From Immersiella caudata (lineage: Eukaryota; Ascomycota; Sordariomycetes; Sordariales; Lasiosphaeriaceae): a DNA stretch of 64,000 nucleotides. The notes beneath the pieces were generated by a model that was given only the letters and a program-made list of their open reading frames with translations, was not told where the DNA came from and did no database searches. A program made the position numbers and the translations under genes. Shown here piece after piece: positions 55,428 to 64,000 of the stretch; position 1 is the first letter of the stretch, and each line of letters starts with the position of its first letter. Location of the stretch: assembly GCA_030512335.1 (NCBI GenBank), contig JAULSU010000005.1, positions 124,001-188,000 on the forward strand, in the 5' to 3' direction.

Positions 55428-58400
55428 ATGACCATGGCCGTTCCCAGTCAAGAGCCCCATGCTGCGGCCCCAGCCCTCTCGGAGGCCTTCGGCGAGGAAA
55501 TCGACGACCACGTCGCCACGCTCTGGGACATCTGGACCGCCTCCGCAACAGTGACACCCGAGGGTGAAGCTCTGGTGTCTATGTGGCAGGCGGAATCTCC
55601 AACCTGGGAAATTGCCCCTATTGCCCCTGAAGACACCAACCCTCCCTCCTACCTCCGCTGGAGCTATCGCGACATCTACACCCGCGCATCTGCCCTCGCC
55701 TCCAGTCTTTCCACCCACGGAGTCAAGCCCGGAGACCGCATCGCCGTATTCCTCTGGAATTCCGCCGAATACGCCCTTTTTCTCTGGGCCGCTGCCAAGC
55801 TCGGCGCCGTCTTTTGTCCCCTCGACCCCCGCGTCATCACCACCGATGGCGCCGCCCTCCTCGCCGCAACAACACCAACCGTCATCGTCGTCCAAGACGA
55901 AGCCGGGGCGACTTCCCTCCCCTCTCTCCCCAACTCCTCCCCCCTCCTCATCCAATGCTCCGGTCCCCTTACACCCGATTTCACCCCCCTCACCTCCCTC
56001 CTCTCCCTTTGCCCTCTTCTCACCCCCATCCGTTCTTCCTCCCCCGTTCCCCCCTCCGCCCTAGCCCTCATCATTTTCACATCGGGCACCACCTCCGCCC
56101 CGAAAGGCTGTCCCCACACCCACTCTCACATCCTCGCGCAAACGCACCAATACGACGCCAACCTCGACCCCGACTTCATCGACCGCTGGCTCGTCCACAC
56201 CCCCTCCTCCCACATCTTCGCCGTCAACCACATGATTCGCGCCTGGCGCCTCGCCGACGCCGTCATCCTCCCCGCAAAGTCCTTCTCCGTCCAAGCCACC
56301 CTCGACGGGCTCGTCAAGGAAAAGGGAACAATCATGTCTGCCGTTCCGACGCTTATCAAAGCCCTTTTGGGACATCCGCAGTTTCCGGGGAGGGAACATC
56401 TCAAGTTGAGACTTGTTCCCATTGGGGGGACGGTCATCATGCCGGAGGATATACGGCTTTGTAAAGAGGGACTTGGTGCCGAGGATGCGGTGCAGGCGTT
56501 TGGAATGAGCGAGGGGGCGCCGACGATTTCGTGGTCGAGGCAGGATCCGTTGTTGAAGGTGAATGGAGGGTATCATAAGGGTGTGGGGAAGGCGTTGCCG
56601 GGTGTGAGGGTGAGGATTTGCAAAGCGGGGAGTAGGGAGGTGGTTCCAAGAGGGGAGACGGGGGAGGTGCATGTGGGAGGGCCGGGGGTGATTTCGGGGT
56701 ACCTCGGGGGAGAACAAAGGGAGGTGTTTTATGAGGATGGGGTGGGGAACTGGTTGGTTACGGGGGATCAGGGGGTTATGGATGGGGATGGGGTCGTGTG
56801 CATTGTGGGGAGGTACAAGGATGTGATTATTCGTGGCGGGGAGAATATCTCGCCGGTGAAGATGGAGATTGCGATTGGGGAGCTGGGGATTTTGGCGCAG
56901 GTGGTGGCCGCGCCGGATGAGGTCGCTGGGCAAGTGCCGGTGGCCGTGGTGAAGTTGGCTGGAGGGGTGGAGAAGAAGGAGGTTATGGCAAAGTGCCGTG
57001 AGTTGGGGCCGATGTTTGCGCTGGGTGGGGTGTACACGCTAGAGGAGCTGGGGATGGAGATGTTTCCCATGACGCCGCTGGGGAAGATCAAGAAGGAGGT
57101 GTTGAGGCAGGAGGTTGCCAGGCTGAGAGCTCCTTCCCCTCCCCCGGTTCCCGAGCCAGCCCCTGAACCAGCCCCTGAGTCCACTCCTGAGGTTGTCACC
57201 AACGGCCACGGGCATGCAAACGGTAGCAATGGCCATATCAACGGCTCCAAAGAAATCAGCACCAACGGCCATCAGGAAACCGCCGTCTCGCCGCTTGCAG
57301 AGCAAATCACGACCATCTGGGAGAACCTCATCGGAGAGAAACCGGCACTGGACGACAACATCTCAACCTACGCCGACAGCATCACCCTCCTCCGCTTCTG
57401 CGACCGCGTACAAACCCTTCTCGGGCAGCGCATCTACCTCCAGGACTTCACCGAGCACGACACCATCGCCAAGCAAGCCCTCCTCATTGAACAGCGCTCT
57501 GAAGAAAGCGGACAGACCAAGAACACCGGCAGCTTCAAATCCCTGATCCTGGACCAAACTTCCGCTCCATCCTTCAACCTCAACGGAATCACCAACCACA
57601 CCAATGGGTCCTCCAAATTCACCTCTCCTCCCTCTCTCAACCCCATCACCTCCCTCGCTTACAACCGCCCCCCTATCACTCTCCCTCTCACCGCCCAAGA
57701 AGCCGCCCTCCCCTCCTCCGCCCTCAACGCGGCTACCACCGCTGGCCTCCCCCCCTCCTCGATCCACTCCATCCTCCGCATCAAAGACTCCTTCCACCCC
57801 TTCGCCTCGGGCCGCCGTCCCCAGTCCTACCACAACCGCACCGTCTTTCGCGTGCACAACACACCCGTTTCCCAAATCCGCTCCGGTCTCGAACGCGCTT
57901 TGGCAACTCGGGACGTCATGCGCACTATACTCGGTGTGTTACCTGACGGGATTCCCTTCCATGTGGTAATCTCTCCGTATGAGGGGTATTTTGGCAAGGT
58001 GATTTCCACTCTGGAAGTAGACGATGAAGAGGAATTGGGAGTGATTGCAAAGGATGGATCGAACGAGGGACACGCGGGTCCGTTCATGGCGCGGTTCCAG
58101 ATTGTGAGTGTGAGACTGACAGGAGAGGTTTATCTGCTGGCGACATATTCGCATAGCGTGTTTGATGCGTTGAGTCTCGTGGCCTGGCATTTGGATTTGA
58201 ATCGCTATGTGAAGGATCCCGAGATGGAAGAGGTCAAGGGGTTGACGCCGTATCGGCTGTGGGCGGACATGTATCATCAGTTTGGCGGGTCGTTGGGGGC
58301 GTTGCATAGTGTAGAGTGGAATGTGAGACGATTGAGGGGGATTGGGAGGTTTGCGGAAAGGGCGTTGTGGCCGAAGGCGAGGACGGAGGGGTGGATGGTT

Positions 58401-59250
58401 GCGGAGGAGGATGAGGAGGTGAGTGCGAGGCAGGTATGTAGGGAGAAGGTGTGGGAGGAGGATGGGGGGTGGGAAGTGAATAGGGAGGTGTATGCTTTTC
58501 CGAGGCACAGTCGGATTGTGACGTTGAGGGGGATGCAGAAGTTGCTGAGGGAGGTTGGTGAGTGCTACCCCTTACCCCTGACCCCCTGAAATGGACAAGT
58601 TGAACTGACATGTGCCAGGGATGTCGCCCGCCATTCTCATGAAGGCAGCCATTGCCATCTTCAACACGCTGCAGACCCGGTCTCAATACGCCATCTTTAA
58701 CACGTGGCATGCCGGCCGAAAATGGCCCTTTGTACCGCCGTGGTTAGCCTCAACCCTCCCCCCGGCCATGAGCATCGATGGCCCCACCACCGAATGGATT
58801 GTCGAGCTCATCGAAGTGATCCGCCCCGGTGAGACCGTCTCGTCTTTCCTCAAGCGCATGAGCGACGAGGATGATGCCCTGCAACAACACGTTCAGGCGC
58901 CGTGGTACAAGATCCTCGAGTTGCTCGGGGAGGAGGCTGCAACAGTCATGGAAGCTGCCACAAGGCAAGCGTTTGTCTGGGAGGTAAATCTGGGCATGAC
59001 GCAGGGGTTCAACACGGGAGAGTCGGAGAAGACGCTAGAGGTGGTGGCCAGGCACGATTGGCCCGATTGTGGACTGTTTTGGGGGGCTTTTCTGTTGGGT
59101 TCGTCTGACATGTTTTTCGTTGCTACGTGGGATACAGCGCAGATGGGCGTCGGGGAGGTCGAGGGGCATTGCGAGACCATGGCCTCGGTGCTGCGGAAGT
59201 TGGTCAAGGAGGGGAACTGGGAGAGGCCAGTAGCCGATGTGTTTGCTTGA
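55428..59250 (+). CDS. NRPS-like enzyme (A-T-C three-domain)
   Basis: Exons 55428..58557 and 58619..59250, 1253 residues. Adenylation domain at about 40-560: LIIFTSGTTSAPKGCPHTH (P-loop), AFGMSEGAPT, GRYKDVIIRGGENISPVK, and A10 core PMTPLGKIKKE with its Lys. A Pro/Glu then Asn/Gly-rich linker (NGHGHANGSNGH) follows. Carrier domain at about 625-700 has the phosphopantetheine Ser in ISTYADSITLLRF (weak GGDS match). Condensation/acyltransferase-like domain at about 760-1250 has YSHSVFDALSL in place of HHxxxDG; the second His and the Asp are kept. It should activate an acid and transfer it to an amine or alcohol. There is no reductase or thioesterase. The product cannot be predicted. Confidence 0.9.
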
Positions 59251-59395
59251 CGTGTTTCACTTCGTGCTGGATCTCAATTTAGAATGCATCATTCATTATC
59301 AATTACACTTGGTAGCTACATTTCACGAGTCCAGGACTTATCCTTTGTCATAACACACAAAAATATTCGATGTCCCGAATCCCCGATGAGGTCCG

Positions 59396-60478
59396 TCAAG
59401 AGGCCCCGCTCCCGACCTCTGTCTCGGTATTTTTGGCAGCCTCTGCTTCCTTTGTCTTGTCCGTCTTTGCTTCCGCTCCCACAGCCTCCTGAACATCATT
59501 GCTCGTATTCTTCTCCGTTTTGTTGCCGTCCAAATTCCCAGCTTCTGCCTCCCCGATCGTCGTCTCGGCCACAGTATTTCCACCTGTCTCTTGTCTGTCG
59601 CCCGGCTTGACAGCCGAAATGGCCACATAGCGCCACTTCTCCCTACCCTTCCAACTCCCCACCCCCGCCACGGTATTCACGAATCTCTTCTCAGCCTTGA
59701 GAATCTTGACCACCTTGTACGGCACCACAGCCAAGGCATAAAACAGCCTCGTCATGGGCTTGATATTCTCAGAATAATCCCTGACCACAACATCGGTGAA
59801 ACCGGCATCCTCCAACATAGCCTTGAACACGCCGGGGTGAGACCTTGCGTTGGTGGGCATGGCTGAGTAGAGATTAACTTTTTGCATGGTGGCCGCCAGC
59901 TCCTCGGGTACGTCCTGGTCTATGAGGCTGTGGTCGTATTCGAAAAGGGCGAGGTGGCCGCCGGGTTTGACAAGCCGGAAGAATCCGGCAAGAACTGACT
60001 CGGGGTCGGTGGCGTGCACGAGGGTTTCCATGGTGTAGATGCCGTCAAACAAAGAATCGGGAAGGAAGTCGAGGTGGTGGTAGTCTGCGTGTTGGACCGT
60101 TATCTCGACTTTTTTTCCCTCGAGTTTAGATTTGGATTTGTTGACGTTTCTCCGGGCCTTTTCGACGTGGTGCGGCACGACGTCGACGGCGGACACGGAG
60201 AGGCCGTGTTGGGTGGCCATGCGCAGGGCGACGTGGCCGACGCCGCAGCCGGCATCGAGGACGTGGGAGCCTCGCGGGAGGGACAAAGTCTCGGCCAATT
60301 TGTCTTCCATGCGGCGGAGGGATTGGGACAGCGGAAATGGCCAGTGCGTGTCATGGTCCCAAAACCCAAAGTGTCGCGTGCCGCCCAGCAAAACCCGGTA
60401 CCCTAATCGCGATTCGACCGTGTTGTAGTAAGACTGGAGCTGTGGGTTGGGGTTGACTGTGACCTCGGGCGCGTCCAT
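59396..60478 (-). CDS. SAM-dependent methyltransferase (class I, sterol/tocopherol C-MT-like)
   Basis: Single exon, 360 residues. Motif I HVLDAGCGVGHVALRMA (about 72-88), acidic loop VSAVDVVPHHVEKAR, motif II DSLFDGIYTMETLVHATDPE, motif III LVKPGGHLALFEYDHS. The pattern is that of small-molecule methyltransferases near sterol 24-C and gamma-tocopherol methyltransferases. It methylates a carbon or oxygen of a hydrophobic substrate in the cytosol. The last about 75 residues are a low-complexity Glu/Lys/Thr/Ala tail. It is convergent with the NRPS-like gene (146 bases apart), so a shared pathway is plausible but unproven. Confidence 0.88.
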   Translation of the reverse strand: MDAPEVTVNPNPQLQSYYNTVESRLGYRVLLGGTRHFGFWDHDTHWPFPLSQSLRRMEDKLAETLSLPRGSHVLDAGCGVGHVALRMATQHGLSVSAVDVVPHHVEKARRNVNKSKSKLEGKKVEITVQHADYHHLDFLPDSLFDGIYTMETLVHATDPESVLAGFFRLVKPGGHLALFEYDHSLIDQDVPEELAATMQKVNLYSAMPTNARSHPGVFKAMLEDAGFTDVVVRDYSENIKPMTRLFYALAVVPYKVVKILKAEKRFVNTVAGVGSWKGREKWRYVAISAVKPGDRQETGGNTVAETTIGEAEAGNLDGNKTEKNTSNDVQEAVGAEAKTDKTKEAEAAKNTETEVGSGAS

Positions 60479-62434
60479 GATTGGTGATCTACAGGCTCAA
60501 AATAAAATGGAGTCTCTGGAACCGAGTTTCAGGTTGGCAGGCGCGGTGGCGAGCTGATGAGGTTGAGCTGGCCAGATAAAATTGAGGCCACGGACCCCCT
60601 GAGGAATGTCCGCCAAGGGTGCATGGCGCCGACGCTTGGATTCCTGGGCGGTCCCCCATTGGCCGGTCGGCCTAGATCCCCTGCTTCCGGACCCGCACCG
60701 GTGCCGGGAATAATGTGGGGCCCTGCCGCTTCCGGTCAAGCCGGCCGAGCCCCACTTTCCATCCAAAGTGGCCTGACACCCAAAATTGTTTGCTCTCACA
60801 AATAAGTGCACCAACCAATTGCTTTGTTTTTGCTTGATATGGAATGCAAGATCGGCTTTGCAGGACAAAGGCCAAAAGCCCCAGTTCAGGCCACTTCAAC
60901 AGTGGTGGACAATGTTCTTGAAACAGCACATTGGATGATAATTACCCCTGAAGGCCAGAAGGTTCATGGGCTAGCAAACAGCTCTTGTCTTTGGTGAGCA
61001 GGTAATGCCGCCAGGTGCAATCTCAGCAGCAATGATGAGTACTGTGTAGGTAAAGCCCCTGGAAATGAGGAACATCGACAAAAAATGGCATTGGGTCTTA
61101 CTTCTGTGTAATGATTGGCTCCTGGTGGCGGAATCGGCAGTGTTGAGGTTCGCTGGCATACCGAGTCTGCCGTTGGGCAGACACACAGCCAACACTTCAG
61201 GGGGCGGCCGCCAAATCACTTGAGGTCTCCTTTTCGTCTAAATACCAGCTACGAACTTCATTCTTGTTTGCCTCGGTGCTTCGCCAACTCATGCAGATTT
61301 GCTGCCCGCGCCCCGATCACCCATTAGTGTATCATCCCGTTTTTCAAGCTCAAAACATGAAAGAAATGCAACGAAGGCCCACCCCATAACTCCCTGACGC
61401 CCTACTGGATCTTTCCACACTGGGGAAAGTATGCGTGACTCTGCTCCTTCTGGTGGTATTATCGTTCATCGCATACTCGAACCTTCAATTACGCCCTCCC
61501 CCAAACCCTCCTCGGGAATAAAGCGAGGAATTGCCTGTCGTCTCTGAGCTGTGGACCACGGCGGAAATCCTTGGCTTTCCGCACTTGCTACAAGAGTTTG
61601 GAGAGGACTGGCAATTGATTCCTCCAGAATGAAGACTAAAACACCAGTCATGGTACAGCAGTTCCCCCTTCCCAGTGTCCTCAACCAGGTTAACAGTTGC
61701 TCAGGTGGAGAGCTACTATACAGCACATTGGGACGAGTTGGCAACCTTTGTGTATCGACATCTCATTGCAGCAAAAAATGAGCCAGGGTCATTATGGGGA
61801 TGCCTCATAGGAGCCTGATGTTCTGCCTGATGGGGCGAGACCTCGACGAGCAGCCCGCGCCTAGTGTGACACGACGCATCATGCAGAGTTTCGGAGATCT
61901 TTCGTTCCAAGGTCAGGTGTCATGCAGTGCCCCCGAGAATAAATTCGGTGAGTATCCCAAAAGCGGGGAGGCCCGTATACGACTATTGTTCCAGATCTCG
62001 TATCACCACGGCAATTGCCGGGCATGTGGCTACCTGAACCCCTATTCTGTACCACTCAGCGTTTTCGCTAAGATGCACACCCCGCAGAGGCTGTTTTTCA
62101 GCTCTCCTCTTGCAATAAATGACCGACTAACTACAGGCTCCTTCCTTAATGTAGCTTAATGCAGCAAGTAGGGTTGTCTCGAGATTGATGGTAGTGTGTC
62201 ACAAACCCCGCATCAGCAGAGACACAGCCGAGCTACAACACCGACGCGAGTGATGAACGTCCCACAGATGAATTTGGGCCGAAGGGGTCACAACCCCGAG
62301 AGCCTCCCAGGAAATGCTTATAAATGCCAGTACATCTCTCTCCCTATTACCTGAATTCACTCTTTCCATCAGCAGCATCGCGCTTTTCTCCCACCCTCAC
62401 TCACCTTGTCCCTGCATTGAACACTACACCCATC
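60479..62434. other. Long intergenic stretch
   Basis: About 2 kb between divergent genes. Frames are short and unrelated; no gene seen. Confidence 0.45.
62319..62324 (+). promoter_or_regulatory. TATA box of the lectin gene
   Basis: TATAAA lies 111-116 bases before the ATG at 62435, matching the spacing seen upstream of the DUF4360 gene. Confidence 0.5.
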
Positions 62435-62914
62435 ATGCCAATCCCCGCTCTCGAAACCAACACCTGGTACCGCCTAGTCAACCTTGGTTGGCCCCGCAAG
62501 TCCCTCGACGTGGTCAACGACGGCAAGCAAGAAACCGAAGGCAACATCCAAGTCGCAAACACGGGTGACTTTTCTGGTCAACACTGGCAACTCCGCCCTT
62601 CCAAGACCCACCCCGGCTACTTCAACCTCGTCACCATGTGGCTCGGTAAAGACCGTGCCTTGGACGTCAAGGGCAACGACAAGACGCACCCGCATCTGGC
62701 CAAGGCTGGCAATGTTTCGGGGCAACGGTGGCAGCTGATTGGTATGGGGGGTGATGTGTGGAAGCTGACCAACTTGTATTCAGGACCGGAGTTGTTTTTG
62801 AGCACGGATGAGGGTGGAGAGAGGGTGAAGATGGTGCCAGGGGGCGGGGACTCGTATCAGCGGTGGACTTTGGTCAAGATTCGGGAGATCACGGAGCCGG
62901 GGTTTGGTAACTGA
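62435..62914 (+). CDS. Ricin-B-type (beta-trefoil) lectin domain protein
   Basis: Single exon, 159 residues, no signal peptide. Three repeats end in Q-x-W-like motifs: SGQHWQL, SGQRWQL and YQRWTL, each preceded by a LDV/LFLS type strand, as in one beta-trefoil. Start MPIPALETNTWYRLVNLGWP is typical of cytosolic fungal trefoil lectins. It should bind sugars (galactose or N-acetyl sugar type). Only the lectin fold is present, with no enzymatic chain. Fungal lectins of this kind are proposed to act in defence against fungus-eating animals, an inference here. Confidence 0.85.
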   Translation: MPIPALETNTWYRLVNLGWPRKSLDVVNDGKQETEGNIQVANTGDFSGQHWQLRPSKTHPGYFNLVTMWLGKDRALDVKGNDKTHPHLAKAGNVSGQRWQLIGMGGDVWKLTNLYSGPELFLSTDEGGERVKMVPGGGDSYQRWTLVKIREITEPGFGN

Positions 62915-63009
62915 TTGGTGAATAGACAGAAACCCATCTAGCTAGCAAATCCACCTAAACTTCCCCTGATCACTTCTCCCCAAGTAACTGCTCCCCAATC
63001 ACCAACCCC

Positions 63010-63357
63010 CTAACCAACACGGCACCTCAAACTCTGAATGTTATCCCGAAAAGCCCCACAAAAGCTCCGATACCCAGCTGAGTCAATGGTAGCGACGTAA
63101 TCCCCGTCGGTAGGACAGCCGTCCCTTTTGTAGATATCACAGACCACGCCGGCGCGCGTCTTGGCCGAACAGGCGTCAAAGTCGGGCCAGCTTTGGCAGC
63201 TGTTGAGGGCACCGACGTTCAGCCAGGCACCTTTGCAGTTGGGGTCGCGGTAGAGAGCGATTTCTCCGTCGTCAGGGGCCGCCCAGGAGGCGCTGCAATC
63301 GGCTGCGGCGGTGGTGAGGAGGGTGGTGAGAGCGAGGAAGAGGGTTGAAGGATGCAT
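63010..63357 (-). CDS. Small secreted eight-cysteine protein
   Basis: Single exon, 115 residues. Signal peptide MHPSTLFLALTTLLTTAAA. The mature part has eight cysteines (DCS, NCK, SCQ, ACS, VCD, GCP, FCG, RCR), enough for four disulphides, with LYRDPNCKGAWLNVG and YRSFCGAFRDNIQS blocks. The size and Cys count are those of secreted effector-like or antimicrobial-like fungal proteins. No specific family was recognised. It is convergent with the lectin gene, 95 bases apart. Confidence 0.85.
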   Translation of the reverse strand: MHPSTLFLALTTLLTTAAADCSASWAAPDDGEIALYRDPNCKGAWLNVGALNSCQSWPDFDACSAKTRAGVVCDIYKRDGCPTDGDYVATIDSAGYRSFCGAFRDNIQSLRCRVG

Positions 63358-64000
63358 CTTGTGAAGCTGTTGATAAGTTTGGTTGCTTGCGTGTCTGATT
63401 TGTTCTTGGTTGCTGTCTTCTGAGTGAGCCTATCGCCTGAGGTCGAGTTCAGTCACCTTTTATCCTTCTCTCCGGCGCAAAGAGAGGCCGCCCTGACCAT
63501 GACTTCGGAGACCATTATTTCATAATTTGGTCTTCAGTCTCAGCCGGCTGGCTGGCAAGAATGAAGACATTGCGAGTTTCGGTGCAAAGACCGTCCGCTG
63601 CTGATCAGAGGGCATTCGTTGGCGTTCGAACAGACTTGAAGCCGAATTGGAATTGGCTTACAGGTCTTAGACGGCCTACCAGGGAGCATTCCGTCAGTGG
63701 TGCGGCATTGTGTCAGTCTCCTGCCTCTTGCGGGTCTTGGCCTGTCGTTATGATTCGCGCTGGTATTCGTATGCTCGTTTCACTCTGCGCTCATGTTTCA
63801 TTGCGGTGTTGCCCATCCGGTTCGTCCTCCAATCAGCGTCTTGACCTGATGTCTCTGTGCCTCACCGGAATTTCGCCAACTGGCGGCTGCAGCAATGATT
63901 GTCCCAGAGCTGAATACAACTGAAGATGGAATGAGATGTAGAAGAAATGTTGTGGATTTTCCTGTGCAAAATCAGGACTGGACAAGGTGGGGGGTTGGCC
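63358..64000. other. Intergenic to window end
   Basis: About 640 bases. Promoter side of the small secreted protein. No supportable gene. Confidence 0.45.

Noticed and set aside
55564..56464. Proline/serine-rich frames inside the NRPS-like gene
   Set aside because: Arise from C-rich codons of the adenylation domain read in other frames.
59338..60428. Plus-strand open frames opposite the methyltransferase
   Set aside because: Antisense shadows of a gene with clear SAM-binding motifs.
1..64000. CRISPR arrays, bacterial operons, riboswitches, rRNA
   Set aside because: No regularly spaced repeats and no ribosomal RNA sequence seen; gene structure is eukaryotic throughout.

Overview
The window is nuclear DNA of a filamentous ascomycete (Pezizomycotina, probably Sordariomycetes). 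The basis is many spliceosomal introns of about 44-75 nt with GT..CTRAC..AG signals, Zn2Cys6 and P450 genes, fungus-specific domains (N-terminal domains of fungal STAND/NLR proteins, DUF6594, DUF7580), intron-bearing tRNA genes, and pogo/Fot1 transposons with C-to-T decay typical of repeat-induced point mutation (RIP). The taxonomic placement is an inference. Exon junctions were derived by hand from frame continuity and splice signals.

Layout. 0-9 kb: the 5' end of a STAND/NLR-type gene (minus, runs off the window), a Pho84-type phosphate symporter, a zinc alcohol dehydrogenase, an intron-containing tRNA-Ile(AAU), an unidentified F-box/2EXR-like gene and a secreted sialidase-like protein. 9-21 kb: a decayed small secreted-protein gene, a four-TM MARVEL-like gene, an ankyrin protein with a STAND-type N-domain, a FAD phenol-hydroxylase-type monooxygenase with a (TC)41 tract in its last intron, and a secreted M14 carboxypeptidase. 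21-30 kb: a decayed CorA-like gene, a DUF6594 membrane protein, a cytochrome P450 and a Zn2Cys6 regulator. 30-51 kb is an accessory block dominated by broken genes: a DUF7580 gene with three in-frame stops, an NLR that lost its P-loop region, a decayed beta-lactamase-family gene, an NLR fragment that kept its P-loop but is cut short beside a second tRNA-Ile, an NLR N-domain split by two DNA transposons, and a decayed MYND/pRiA4b gene joined tail to tail to an unknown gene. Intact genes inside the block are a feruloyl-esterase-like enzyme, a DUF4360 secreted protein with a GC-AG intron, and a Fot1-class transposase. 51-64 kb: a CYP52-like P450, a three-domain NRPS-like enzyme (A-T-C) and a SAM methyltransferase that look like a small secondary-metabolite locus, then a ricin-B-type lectin and an eight-cysteine secreted protein.

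Functionally the window combines nutrient uptake and secreted hydrolysis (phosphate symporter, carboxypeptidase, esterase, sialidase-like), oxidative and secondary metabolism (ADH, FAD monooxygenase, two P450s, NRPS-like, methyltransferase), and a graveyard of fungal NLR-type self/non-self recognition genes hit by transposons. The most unusual structure is a 2.0-kb element at 44.7-46.8 kb. It has near-perfect pogo-type TIRs and a TA target duplication, but carries two different transposase 5' halves in inverted orientation instead of one gene.
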